Of a stretch of DNA of 64,000 bases, positions 16,155-24,176 are shown in pieces (position 1 is the first letter of the stretch; the number at the start of each line of letters is the position of its first letter). The DNA is from DASWOJ01 sp964242415 (GTDB taxonomy: Bacteria; Pseudomonadota; Alphaproteobacteria; Acetobacterales; Acetobacteraceae), in contig CAXTAT010000008.1 in NCBI GenBank assembly GCA_964242415.1, positions 1 to 64,000 on the forward strand. Reading direction: 5' to 3'. The notes beneath the pieces are model-generated. The model did not search any database. It was not told the origin of the DNA and saw only the letters and a list, made by a program, of their open reading frames with translations. The position numbers and the translations under genes are program-made.

Positions 16155-16189
16155 AAGGCCCGGTTGGCATACGTCAGCCGGGCCTTTTT
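16155..16189 (+). terminator. intrinsic terminator
   Basis: A perfect 9-bp stem AAGGCCCGG (16155-16163) with CCGGGCCTT (16178-16186), running into five T (16185-16189). It ends the small-protein operon. Confidence 0.85.
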
Positions 16190-16199
16190 GGAGATCGGC

Positions 16200-16904
16200 A
16201 TGAGTGGATCAGGAAAGAAGCCGCCGCAGGGCGTGCCACTGGCAGTTTACCGGCAGTGGCAGAGGGAGTTGCAGGCAGAGTCGCCCTCTCCGGCAGCATG
16301 GCAAAATCTGCTGTTGGCGCTTCGTATGTGCAAGGTGGACTTCACCGATGACACTGGCAATCCACTGTTGCCCGATGGTTTAGAGGCGGCAATACACGTT
16401 ATTCACGAATTAGGAGTCTTCCTCAACGCCCATGATATTGTTCAGCGTGAACAATTAAGCGATCCAATCGGGCGCTTGTCCCATGCCTTTGTTGATCTGA
16501 TCCACGGTCGAAGTCCAGAGCTTTTCCGGCCAGTGTCATTTGGAGCAGGCGGGCGGGCGTTGCCAGTGGCAGAACACAACCTCCAAGCTATTGCCGCGAA
16601 AGCACTGCATGAGTTGGTGCTTGCTGGCAATCCAGGGTCAGGTGCCACCGAGGCTGCGGCTCGCATAGTAGCATCAGCCATCAAGAAAGGGCGCGTGCCA
16701 GGCCACGAACAATGTACTGCCAAAACTGTTAGAGGTTGGTTGGAACGCATCACGAAAGGGCAGACGGGAAAGGTTAAGGTGCCGAAGGCCCTTTTGGAGC
16801 GTTGGAATGCTCCACTTCCGGCAGGGGTTGGCATCACTCATCAGGAACGAGCGGACTTCCTTCTCAATGCGCTGCGGCAGGGGCGCAGCTTTCGTTGGCG
16901 CTGA
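16200..16904 (+). CDS. hypothetical protein, lower-GC cargo
   Basis: 234 residues from an ATG with GGAG seven bases upstream; a TTG twelve codons earlier lies inside the terminator and is unlikely. Soluble and mostly helical, with PLAVYRQWQRELQAESPSPA near the start, LGVFLNAHDIVQREQLSDPI in the middle and a basic region ISSAIKKGR-like around 165-215 (GHEQCTAKTVRGWLERITKG). GC content is visibly lower than its neighbours, and it stands alone after a terminator, typical of independently acquired cargo. Family not recognised. Confidence 0.6.
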   Translation: MSGSGKKPPQGVPLAVYRQWQRELQAESPSPAAWQNLLLALRMCKVDFTDDTGNPLLPDGLEAAIHVIHELGVFLNAHDIVQREQLSDPIGRLSHAFVDLIHGRSPELFRPVSFGAGGRALPVAEHNLQAIAAKALHELVLAGNPGSGATEAAARIVASAIKKGRVPGHEQCTAKTVRGWLERITKGQTGKVKVPKALLERWNAPLPAGVGITHQERADFLLNALRQGRSFRWR

Positions 16905-16997
16905 CGTTAGGAAACATCAGCGAGTCTTTCCGGCGTGTGCGCCGCCACTCTGACAAACACCAGCGAACGACGCTGGCCGTTGTTGGAGAAACACCCC

Positions 16998-17216
16998 ATG
17001 CGCGACGTTACGCAACCCATCGCCGTCACCTTCCCGGGTGCCACATCCCGGACCGGTATCGCCCGCACGAAGCTTTACGAGCTGGTTGGAGCCGGCGTGC
17101 TGGAGGCCCGCAAGTGCGGCCGGCGCACGCTGATCCTGACCGACAGCCTGGACAGCTACGTTGCGAGCCTGCCGCCCGCAACCATCCGCGCGCCGCGCCA
17201 GAAAGCAGCAGCCTAG
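16998..17216 (+). CDS. excisionase-like HTH DNA-binding protein
   Basis: 72 residues. PGATSRTGIARTKLYELVGA followed by GVLEARKCGRRTLILTDSLD is the HTH_17/AlpA arrangement: helix-turn-helix, a two-strand wing with the basic RR, and a closing helix. The start is an ATG with GGAG about ten bases upstream. Such proteins serve as excisionases or as activators of replication genes in prophages and satellites. It sits directly upstream of the primase and helicase, fitting the latter role. Confidence 0.75.
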   Translation: MRDVTQPIAVTFPGATSRTGIARTKLYELVGAGVLEARKCGRRTLILTDSLDSYVASLPPATIRAPRQKAAA

Positions 17217-17362
17217 CCACAAATACGAAACCCCGGCGCGGGCGGCACCGGGGCGCATCGTGTTCGGCTGGGCGTGGTGACACTCGCAAGATAGCTGAAC
17301 CTGCGCTTTCGTTCAATGCCTCCGTGCCGATCCCTCGAAACAGCCTCTCGATAGGATTGGTC
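17217..17362. other. intergenic stretch with a hairpin
   Basis: Contains a CCCCGG...CCGGGG inverted repeat at about 17230-17253. On the minus strand a short T-rich stretch follows it. No gene is seen. Confidence 0.35.
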
Positions 17363-17584
17363 ATGTATATTTCGTCAACCCTCCCCACCGCGTATGGCCC
17401 CCGGCTGATATCCAGTCCGGCTCCGCTCTCAATGCCTGCCGACCCTGCCGCCGCGTTGGTACTGGCGGCCACACTGGACAGACAGGCAGACTTCCACCTG
17501 TCCGAAGGCCGGACAGGGCACGCCGACCGGCTTAGTCACGTAGCCCTAGAGCTGCGCTGCCGGGCGCTGGGGGTGCGTGCGTGA
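17363..17584 (+). CDS. small hypothetical protein upstream of primase
   Basis: 73 residues from an ATG with AGGA seven bases upstream; a second ATG at 17432 would give 50. The C-terminal part (DRQADFHLSEGRTGHADRLS, then HVALELRCRALG) looks like a TPR-like helical pair. The stop overlaps the GTG of the primase gene (GTGA), so it is coupled to it. Confidence 0.5.
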   Translation: MYISSTLPTAYGPRLISSPAPLSMPADPAAALVLAATLDRQADFHLSEGRTGHADRLSHVALELRCRALGVRA

Positions 17585-18603
17585 GCGACGCCTCGGATTC
17601 CCTGACCGTGCTGCATTCGCCATGGCTTCGCCTTTCCAAGAAGCTGCGGGCCGATGGCGGTGCGGACGGCTACGACAAGGCGAAAACCTTGGATGCCTAC
17701 ACGGTGTCGGTTGCGGACCTGGCCGGCGTGCTGGCGCTGCTGCACCGCCTATTGCTGCAACCAAGCTGTTGCGTCATCCGCGGCGAGCTGATCCACGGCA
17801 CCCGCGCCAAGAGCATCCGCCGCCTGCTCTACCCTTGCAAGCAAACCGGCGAATTGCCGACCATGCGGGACATGCCGCGGTGCTGGTTGGCGCTGGACCT
17901 CGACGGCGTGCCGATGCCGGCGGGCGTGCTGGCAACCGACCTGGCCGGCTGTGGTGCCGCAGCCCTGGCGGCGCTGCCCGCCGCCTTCCACGGGGCAGCC
18001 TGCATCGTCCAGGCCAGTGCCAGCCATGGCCGGTCCCCTGGGCTGCGGTTGCGGGTTTGGGTGTGGCTGTCCCGCCCGACCTGGGGACACGAGCTGAAAC
18101 GCTGGCTGGCGGGCGCGCCCTGTGATCGTTCCGTGTTTGGCGCGGTGCAGCCGATTTACACCGCCGCGCCAGCCCTGGCGCTGGGTGTGGCCGACCCGAT
18201 CCCTAACCGGCTGCTGATGCTGCCCGGCCATCCCGTGGTGGCCGTGCCCTCACCTGAAACCCTTGCGCCACCGCCGCCAACGATCCCACCGTCCCGCGCT
18301 GCTGCTATCATCACCGAAGCGCGCGGCAACGCCTATGCGCGTGCGGCGCTGGTCCGGGAGGCGTACCGCGTCAGCACGACGCCGCCCGGCGGGCGTCATC
18401 CGACCATCGTTGGCGCAACCTGCCGACTGGCGCGGTTCATAGCCGATGGGCACCTGACAGCCGACGCAGTTGCAAGGGTGGTGCGGGAAGCTGCCAAGCA
18501 GGCCGGCAAGGATGATGCAGGCGAGGTGGATGCCGCCATAGCCTACGGGTTGGAACACCCTTGGGAGGCGGGCCGGAAGCCCGGAGACGCACGCCATGGA
18601 TAG
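17581..18603 (+). CDS. prophage/satellite primase (prim-pol type)
   Basis: 340 residues. MPRCWLALDLDGVPMPAG carries the DxD pair (Asp106, Asp108) of archaeo-eukaryotic-type primase-polymerases, and IVQASASHGRSPGLRLRVWV matches the SxH strand that follows it in that fold. Residues 245-330 are a helical C-terminal domain (GGRHPTIVGATCRLARFIAD) like the PriCT module that links primase to helicase. It starts at a GTG coupled to the small upstream gene and overlaps the helicase gene by 8 bp. It should prime replication of the element at the nearby repeats. Confidence 0.7.
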   Translation: MSDASDSLTVLHSPWLRLSKKLRADGGADGYDKAKTLDAYTVSVADLAGVLALLHRLLLQPSCCVIRGELIHGTRAKSIRRLLYPCKQTGELPTMRDMPRCWLALDLDGVPMPAGVLATDLAGCGAAALAALPAAFHGAACIVQASASHGRSPGLRLRVWVWLSRPTWGHELKRWLAGAPCDRSVFGAVQPIYTAAPALALGVADPIPNRLLMLPGHPVVAVPSPETLAPPPPTIPPSRAAAIITEARGNAYARAALVREAYRVSTTPPGGRHPTIVGATCRLARFIADGHLTADAVARVVREAAKQAGKDDAGEVDAAIAYGLEHPWEAGRKPGDARHG

Positions 18604-20284
18604 CGGCATGGACGCGGCACGGGCGCTGGTCGCCGATGTGTTGGGCGAGGTGCCCCGCAAGCCGCAGTTGCAGGTGATCGGGTCCGACCTCCCCGCCACG
18701 GCCCGCGCCATGCGCGACCTCTTGGCGGCTGGCGGCAGCTTCTACGACCGCGGGGGCGTGCTGGTGAAGCTGGCGCACCCGGCGGACGGTGGACTTCCCG
18801 CCGCAAGCGAAGTGTCGGCGCATGGCGTCGTGTTCGAGGCGCACAACCTCTGTCAGCCGATGGCCTGGTGTGGGGACACCTTGAAGCCCGTGACGCTCCC
18901 CGAGCGGGTGGCGAAGATGTACTTGGAGGCGTTGCGCGGGGACTGGCGCGTGCCCGGGCTGGCCGGCGTCACCACCGCGCCCGTGCTGGCGCCCAATGGC
19001 GCCATCCTGGATCGGGACGGATACGACTCCGGGACGCAGCTATGGTGCGCCAAGGTGCCGGCGCTGGACCTGCCGGCCCGTCCGACCCGGGAAGATGCCG
19101 AGGCTGCCCTGATGACGCTTCGGCAGGCGTTTCGCACATTCCCATTTGCCGACGCCCCCAGGGTCAAGGCGACCGTGGACGGCGCCGCGCTGGACGTGGT
19201 GGACACCGCCAAGCCGGCCAGGCTGGACGAAACCGCGGCGCTGGCCGGGCTGCTGACCGCAGTGTGCCGGCCGAGCCTCCATCTTGCGCCGGGCTTCCTG
19301 GTGACGGCCGCCAACCTGTCCGGGGCAGGGGCCGGAAAGGGCCTGCTGGTGCGCTGCATCGTCGCCGTCGCGTTCGGCATCCGGCCGTCAGCCTTCACGC
19401 CAGGCCGGGAGAAGGATGAACTGGACAAGCGGCTCGTGTCGGAGCTGATCGGGGCGGCGCCGACGCTGTTCCTGGACAACGTGAACAGCACATCGCTGAA
19501 GTCCGACACGCTGGCGAGCGTGCTGACCGAGCGCCCGGCCCGGGTGCGGGTGCTGGGCAAGTCCCAGATGGCCCCCGTCAACTCCGCAGCGTTCATCGCC
19601 CTCACCGGCAACGGGCTGACCGTGGGCGAAGACCTGGCCCGGCGCTTCCTGTCCTGCGTCCTGGATGCCCAGATGGAGGATCCGGAAAGCCGTCCCTTCG
19701 CGCCGGGGTTCCTTGACCGCATTCTTGCGGCCCGACCGGTCCTGCTGGCGGCGGCGCTGACCATCTGGCGCTGGGGGCGACAGAACCCGGGGGTTTTGAC
19801 CCGAGGCTTGTGGCTGGGCGGCTTTGAGACATGGGCCGAATGGGTGCGCGACCCACTCGTGAGCCTGGGGTGCGCCGATCCCGTGCAGCGCAGCCGAGAC
19901 GCCAAGGCCGACGATCCCCGGCGGCGGCAGGTGATGGACCTGTACGACGCCTGGGACGCCAAGTATGGCGCCCTGCCAGTGGCCTCAAAGAACCTGGACG
20001 ATGCCGTGCGGGCCATCATCGACCCGGCAAGCCGCGGGCGGCAGTTCGTCGCCAGCACGCTGGACAAGCTGACCGGCACCCGGTCCGGCGGCTTCGTCCT
20101 GGAACGGCACAGGGGCGACAGCAAGTGGGGCACCACCCGCTACGTCCTGGCCGTGGCGGACCAAGCCGTTGTGGACGCCCGCGCCAAGGCCCGGGAAAAC
20201 GATGCGAAGGCACGGGAGCAAGAGGCGCAGACGCAAGACGGCCCGCACGTTGATCGGGACGATCCCGGCCCCGGTCCCGACTAG
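18596..20284 (+). CDS. SF3/D5-like replicative helicase of the element
   Basis: 562 residues. ANLSGAGAGKGLLVRC is a Walker A loop with Lys248; PTLFLDNVNS is Walker B with Asp294; the asparagine-containing SAAFIALTGNGLTVGEDLAR fits the following sensor motif, and RRFLSCVLDA the arginine finger. This order is that of virus-type helicases paired with primases. The last 40 residues are a charged tail rich in Lys, Glu and Asp. It overlaps the primase gene and is the last gene before the tRNA junction. Confidence 0.75.
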   Translation: MDSGMDAARALVADVLGEVPRKPQLQVIGSDLPATARAMRDLLAAGGSFYDRGGVLVKLAHPADGGLPAASEVSAHGVVFEAHNLCQPMAWCGDTLKPVTLPERVAKMYLEALRGDWRVPGLAGVTTAPVLAPNGAILDRDGYDSGTQLWCAKVPALDLPARPTREDAEAALMTLRQAFRTFPFADAPRVKATVDGAALDVVDTAKPARLDETAALAGLLTAVCRPSLHLAPGFLVTAANLSGAGAGKGLLVRCIVAVAFGIRPSAFTPGREKDELDKRLVSELIGAAPTLFLDNVNSTSLKSDTLASVLTERPARVRVLGKSQMAPVNSAAFIALTGNGLTVGEDLARRFLSCVLDAQMEDPESRPFAPGFLDRILAARPVLLAAALTIWRWGRQNPGVLTRGLWLGGFETWAEWVRDPLVSLGCADPVQRSRDAKADDPRRRQVMDLYDAWDAKYGALPVASKNLDDAVRAIIDPASRGRQFVASTLDKLTGTRSGGFVLERHRGDSKWGTTRYVLAVADQAVVDARAKARENDAKAREQEAQTQDGPHVDRDDPGPGPD

Positions 20285-20299
20285 TCCGCCAAGGCGGAC
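20284..20299. repeat. short hairpin after the helicase stop
   Basis: GTCCGCC (20284-20290) and GGCGGAC (20293-20299) form a 7-bp stem with a two-base loop directly after the stop codon; no T-run follows. Confidence 0.45.
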
Positions 20300-20319
20300 C
20301 CCCGATGCCCGCCGGACCC

Positions 20320-20434
20320 CCCCTATGCCTACCCGTGACCCCCTATGACCCCCTATGCCAAAAACAGGCATAGGGGGGGTCTAACTCATTGCGACCACAC
20401 GGTAAAATTGCCTTACCCCCCTATGCCCCCTATG
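20320..20434. repeat. iteron-like repeats, candidate replication origin
   Basis: Five direct copies of CCCCTATG (20320, 20340, 20350, 20418, 20427) and one inverted copy (20369-20376). Copies two and three are exactly 10 bp apart, about one helical turn. The third direct copy and the inverted copy form an 11-bp perfect palindrome, CCCCCTATGCC with GGCATAGGGGG, around an A-rich loop (20349-20377). A more A/T-rich patch (20380-20413) lies between the two clusters. Location directly after primase and helicase suggests the element's origin. Confidence 0.6.
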
Positions 20435-20601
20435 CCTATGCTCGGGCCAGGGTAGGGCGGGGCTGCAAGCCGGACGGGGCAGGAGCGATATGACGCAAGG
20501 GTGTGCGTCGTCAGCCGGATGCGGCGTTGTGGGCTAGAACCGGGGCCGCAACCTAGCCTCTCCGGAAAACATAGCAATAACAACACTGTAAAGCCCATAA
20601 T

Positions 20602-20640
20602 TGGTGGAGGGGGTTGGATTCGAACCAACGTAGCCATTAC
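20602..20640. other. predicted attachment site in tRNA 3' end
   Basis: The 3' half of tRNA-Tyr (T-arm, acceptor strand and encoded CCA) faces the phage genes, and chromosomal genes begin on the other side. Prophages often integrate into exactly this part of a tRNA gene. The matching left copy would lie outside the window, so the core cannot be proven here. Confidence 0.45.
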
Positions 20641-20688
20641 AGCAGCGGATTTACAGTCCGCCCCCTTTAGCCACTCGGGCACCCCTCC
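20605..20688 (-). tRNA. tRNA-Tyr (GTA)
   Basis: Reading leftward, GGAGGGG pairs with CCCCTCC as a 7-bp acceptor stem. The anticodon loop has CTGTAAA, giving anticodon GTA for tyrosine. A long variable arm (class II tRNA) precedes the T-arm GGTTCGAATCC. The 3' CCA is encoded (20602-20604). Confidence 0.95.
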
Positions 20689-20727
20689 GCCGGCACCGCA
20701 CCAACCGGGACGGCGCGATGGCGGCGG

Positions 20728-20755
20728 ACTATCCCCGAACCAGGCTGCTTGTCAA
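20728..20755 (-). promoter_or_regulatory. promoter of tRNA-Tyr
   Basis: On the minus strand TTGACA (20750-20755), a 16-bp spacer and GATAGT (20728-20733), about 40 bp before the mature tRNA 5' end. Confidence 0.6.
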
Positions 20756-20822
20756 TCGGGATGCAGAGCCGCCGTCCGGGATGGCATAGCCGCGTCGCGT
20801 GGCGCGGCGTATAGGGACCGCC

Positions 20823-22025
20823 ATGCCCAGCAAACCCCCCAGCCGGCCCGGCGGACCTCGCACACCCCGCCCCAGCGGCGGCTCTGCCGGCCCCGGTTCC
20901 GGTGCTCCCCGCTCTGCCACGCCACGTTCTGCCAATCCTGGACCTGCCAACTCCGGATTTGCCAACAGGGGAGCGACCGGCGACAAGCGCCCGCCCGCGC
21001 GCACCTCCAGCGGCTTCGCCCCGCGCGGCACGGCGCGCGACGCTCCCCGCACGGCCGACGCCGCCCCGCACGGCCCGAAGCCCGGCAGCCGGCCCCCGCC
21101 GCGCGACCGCAAGGCCGGTCCCCGGCCCAGCCGCCCGCCGGAACGTGACGACGCCCCACGCCTGGGCCAGCCCCGCCCGGCCCGCATCGCGCCGGACCCG
21201 GCCCCGCCTGCGCCGCCGCCGGAGGCTGCCGCCGCCCCGCGCGCACCCATCCTCCACGCCGTCCCCCGGCCCGATGCCGCCCCGCCCGCCGCCGGCCGCA
21301 GCTCGGCCGCCCCCCGCGGCAGCGTTTGGCTGCACGGCCTGCACCCGGTGGCCGCCGCCCTTGCCAACCCCAACCGCCGCCTGAAGCGCCTGCTGCTGAC
21401 CGAGGACGCCGAGGCGGCGCTGGCCGCCCGCCAGCCTCCGCCCTGGCCGGTCCCCGTCGAGCGGGTGGAGCGTGCCAAGCTGGACCACCTGCTAGGCCGG
21501 GACACCGTGCACCAGGGCGCCGGGCTGCTGGCCGATCTCCTGGCCCCGCCGTCGCTGTCGGCCGTGCTGGAGCGGCCCGGCCCGGTCCTGGTGCTGGACC
21601 AGGTGACCGACCCCCGCAACATCGGCGCCGTCCTGCGCAGCGCCGCCGCGTTCGGCGCCGCCGCCGTCATCATGCAGGACCGCAACGCGCCGGAGGAGAC
21701 GGGCGTGCTGGCCAAGGCCGCGTCCGGCGCGCTGGAAACCCTGCCGCTGCTGCGCGCCGTCAACCTGGCCCGCACCCTGGCTGCGTTGAAGGCTGCGGGC
21801 CTGTGGGTGATCGGCCTCGACGCTGGCGGCGCGCCCCTGCGCGGCGCGCCCCTGGCGGAGCGCCGGGTCGCCCTGGTGCTGGGGGCCGAGGGCGCTGGCC
21901 TGCGCCGCCTGACCCGCGACACCTGCGACGAGGTGGCGGGCCTCGCCATGCCCGGCGGGATGGAGAGCCTGAACGTCTCCGCCGCCGCGACCGTCGCGCT
22001 GTATGAACTGACCCGCACCCCCTGA
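20823..22025 (+). CDS. rlmB: 23S rRNA 2'-O-methyltransferase RlmB (SpoU family)
   Basis: 400 residues. The first ~165 are a Pro/Arg/Ala-rich disordered extension, much longer than in enterobacterial RlmB. The rest is a SpoU methyltransferase: SVWLHGLHPVAAALANPNRR (substrate-binding head), VLDQVTDPRNIGAVLRSAAA (motif 1 with the catalytic-type Asn/Arg), LVLGAEGAGLRRLTRDTCDE (motif 2), and GGMESLNVSAAATVALYELT (motif 3), the knotted SAM site. The expected target is a guanosine in 23S rRNA. The long tail may aid RNA binding. The adjacency to tRNA-Tyr is the usual alphaproteobacterial order. Confidence 0.9.
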   Translation: MPSKPPSRPGGPRTPRPSGGSAGPGSGAPRSATPRSANPGPANSGFANRGATGDKRPPARTSSGFAPRGTARDAPRTADAAPHGPKPGSRPPPRDRKAGPRPSRPPERDDAPRLGQPRPARIAPDPAPPAPPPEAAAAPRAPILHAVPRPDAAPPAAGRSSAAPRGSVWLHGLHPVAAALANPNRRLKRLLLTEDAEAALAARQPPPWPVPVERVERAKLDHLLGRDTVHQGAGLLADLLAPPSLSAVLERPGPVLVLDQVTDPRNIGAVLRSAAAFGAAAVIMQDRNAPEETGVLAKAASGALETLPLLRAVNLARTLAALKAAGLWVIGLDAGGAPLRGAPLAERRVALVLGAEGAGLRRLTRDTCDEVAGLAMPGGMESLNVSAAATVALYELTRTP

Positions 22026-22040
22026 CCCAGGCTTGATGAC

Positions 22041-22853
22041 ATGCCCAGGCTTGATCACACGTTCGACTCCGAGCACACCGCCACCCTGCTGATCGCCGCC
22101 CGCCGCGCCCGCCGGGTGCTGCCCCTGCTGGACACGCCGCCGCCGAGCCTGCAGGACGGCATCGCCACGCAGCTCGCCATCGCCCGGCGGCAGGGTGCGG
22201 TGCCGCCCGCCGGGTTCAAGATCGGCGCGACCACCACGGGGATGCAGGCCTACTTGGGGCTGCCCGGCCCGGCCGCCGGCTTCATGGCGGAGGCCAACGT
22301 GCACGGCAGCGGCAGCACGCTCGCCTACTCGGGGTTCGTGAACCCGGGCGTGGAGTGCGAGCTGGCCGTCCACTTGTCCGCCGCCCTGCCGCCCGGCCCC
22401 TGCACCCCGCAGCAGGCCGCTGCCGCCGTCGATGGGGTAATGGCCGCCATTGAGGTGGTGGAGAACCGCTACCCCGGCATGTTCTCCTTGGCGTCGCCTG
22501 GCGTGCAGGCGTTCGGAACGCCGGCCGTGGTGGCGGACAGCGTGTTCCATGCCGCCGCCGTGCTCGGGATGCCTGATCCAGGGTGGCGCAACCTGGACTT
22601 GGAGGCCCTGCCAGGGCGCATCCTGGTGGACGGCGTGGAGCGCGGCGCCGGCACCGGCGCGGACCTGCTGGGCGGCCCCATGCAGGCGCTCGCCTGGCTG
22701 GCGGCGTCGGCCGAGGCTGCCGCGTTCGGCGGGCTGCAGGCCGGGCAGGTCGTGATGCTCGGCAGCGTTGCCCTGCCGGTCTGGCTGGACGGCCCCGGCC
22801 GGATCGAGGTGCTGTTCCCGCCCTTGGCACCGGTGCTGCTCGACCTGGTGTAG
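22041..22853 (+). CDS. 2-oxopent-4-enoate hydratase/decarboxylase family protein
   Basis: 270 residues of the fumarylacetoacetate-hydrolase-related hydratase family (MhpD-like). Motifs: AGFKIGATTTGMQAYLGLPG, the acidic metal ligands in VECELAVHLS and AAIEVVENRY, and GGPMQALAWLA. Members hydrate 2-hydroxypentadienoate-type acids from aromatic meta-cleavage. No other degradation genes are nearby, so the substrate is open. It lies 16 bp after rlmB and may be co-transcribed. Confidence 0.8.
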   Translation: MPRLDHTFDSEHTATLLIAARRARRVLPLLDTPPPSLQDGIATQLAIARRQGAVPPAGFKIGATTTGMQAYLGLPGPAAGFMAEANVHGSGSTLAYSGFVNPGVECELAVHLSAALPPGPCTPQQAAAAVDGVMAAIEVVENRYPGMFSLASPGVQAFGTPAVVADSVFHAAAVLGMPDPGWRNLDLEALPGRILVDGVERGAGTGADLLGGPMQALAWLAASAEAAAFGGLQAGQVVMLGSVALPVWLDGPGRIEVLFPPLAPVLLDLV

Positions 22854-22985
22854 CCTGCTCGCGGGCAGGTGATCGGGCGCGGCCGGGATTTTAAATCCTC
22901 GTTAAGCCGCACCGCCTAGATCGAGCACCGACCGCCCGCTGCGGCATCGCAAAGCGCCAGGATGGCATGCCGGAGCACAACCCCC

Positions 22986-23264
22986 ATGGCTTCCACGCTT
23001 CAGTCCGCCCAGCGTTCCACCTGGACCAGCCTGTCCGACGACGCCCAGATCACCCTGGCCCGCCAGGCGCTGCAACATGCCTTCGAGGTCATCGCAGGCC
23101 AGGCAGAGAGCCTAGCCGGCGAGTTTGACGAGGGCACCCTGGCCGACCGTGGCGGGGCAGAGGCGTTGCGCCTGCTCGTCGCGGTCGTCCGCGCGAGCGG
23201 CGGGACGTTGGCGTCCAGCACACCCGAGCTTCTGCGCCATTCGCCAGTCATGGGGCGCGCATGA
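22986..23264 (+). CDS. hypothetical protein
   Basis: 92 residues, helical, with a polar head (TLQSAQRSTWTSLSDDAQIT) and the segment FEVIAGQAESLAGEFDEGTL; no signal peptide. The stop overlaps the start of the PEP-CTERM gene (ATGA). Family not recognised. Confidence 0.55.
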   Translation: MASTLQSAQRSTWTSLSDDAQITLARQALQHAFEVIAGQAESLAGEFDEGTLADRGGAEALRLLVAVVRASGGTLASSTPELLRHSPVMGRA

Positions 23265-24151
23265 TGGCCGCCCTGCGCCGCGCCGCCCTGATCCATGCGA
23301 CCCTGGCCGCCGGGCTGCTGGCGGCGCCAGGGGCATCGGCGGATGTGATCACCATGACGCTGGGCGCCCCGGGCCAGACCTTGCCGGGGTTCGCCGCGGC
23401 TGCCGGCGGATCGGGCCTGTGCGCCGCTGGGGCGGGGTGCAGTTGGGGCACCGAGACGTTCAGCGGCCTGGCAGCCGCCGCGCCGGGCACCTTCACCAGC
23501 AGCTTCACCACGGGGGCCAGCACGTTCGGGCCGGGGCAGGGCATCACCGGCACCTATACCGGGGCGCTGACGCGGCAGGCGGCCAACGTATATGGTGGGG
23601 TGGGGGGCGCCGATTACCCCGTGGTGTTCGGCTTCGGGTCCTACCACCTGGCCTTGTCCACCACCGGGCTGCCCGGCGTGAACCTGCTCGGCTTTTGGCT
23701 CACCGCGCTGGACTACGGCAACCTGCTGGCCATCAGCACCGCAAGCGGCACGACCACCAGCTTGTCCGCAGCAACGCTTCTGCAGGACATTGGGGCGACC
23801 GCGACGCCCGCGGCCTATTACGGCAACCCGACCGCGCCGTTCCGCGGCCAGGACGGCGGCGAGGCGTTCGCCTATGTCGAACTGCAGGACAGGACCGGGT
23901 TCTTCACCGGGGTCGATTTCATCAACCAGGGCAACACCGGCTTCGAGTCCTCGGACCATGCCGCCGGGTATGCCGCGCCTGCGCCGCTGCAGGCGGTGGT
24001 CCAGGTGCCGGAGCCGGCGTCCGTCGGACTGATGGGCGTTGCGCTGCTGGGGGTCGGGTTGGTTCGGATGCGCCGCCCCGGGGGCCATTCCTCCTCCCGG
24101 CTGGCGGAACCGACCTGCACGGCTGGGCAAGCCCCATCCCCGGCCCGGTGA
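23261..24151 (+). CDS. PEP-CTERM sorting-signal protein
   Basis: 296 residues: a Sec signal (about 1-27, cleavage near GASA/DV), a Gly/Ala/Thr-rich beta-sheet body, then the C-terminal sorting signal VPEPASVGLMGVALLGVGLV followed by RMRR. Proteins of this class are anchored and trimmed by exosortase at the cell surface; no exosortase is visible in the window. Unusually, about 25 residues follow the RR cluster, where the class normally ends; they run into the terminator hairpin. Confidence 0.8.
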   Translation: MMAALRRAALIHATLAAGLLAAPGASADVITMTLGAPGQTLPGFAAAAGGSGLCAAGAGCSWGTETFSGLAAAAPGTFTSSFTTGASTFGPGQGITGTYTGALTRQAANVYGGVGGADYPVVFGFGSYHLALSTTGLPGVNLLGFWLTALDYGNLLAISTASGTTTSLSAATLLQDIGATATPAAYYGNPTAPFRGQDGGEAFAYVELQDRTGFFTGVDFINQGNTGFESSDHAAGYAAPAPLQAVVQVPEPASVGLMGVALLGVGLVRMRRPGGHSSSRLAEPTCTAGQAPSPAR

Positions 24152-24169
24152 CCACCGGACCGGGGATGG
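24132..24169. terminator. bidirectional terminator-like hairpin
   Basis: A 17-bp stem (24132-24148 with 24153-24169, one mismatch) and a 4-base loop between the convergent PEP-CTERM and htrA genes. It overlaps the last codons of the former. Confidence 0.65.
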
Positions 24170-24176
24170 GCGGCCA

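Noticed and set aside
20320..20434. CRISPR array considered for the CCCCTATG repeats
   Set aside because: Repeats are 8-10 bp with irregular gaps and no unique 30-bp spacers; they fit iterons.
20413..20682. Open frame on the minus strand beginning MPEWLKGADCKSAAV
   Set aside because: It is the translation of the tRNA-Tyr gene, a well-known false protein.
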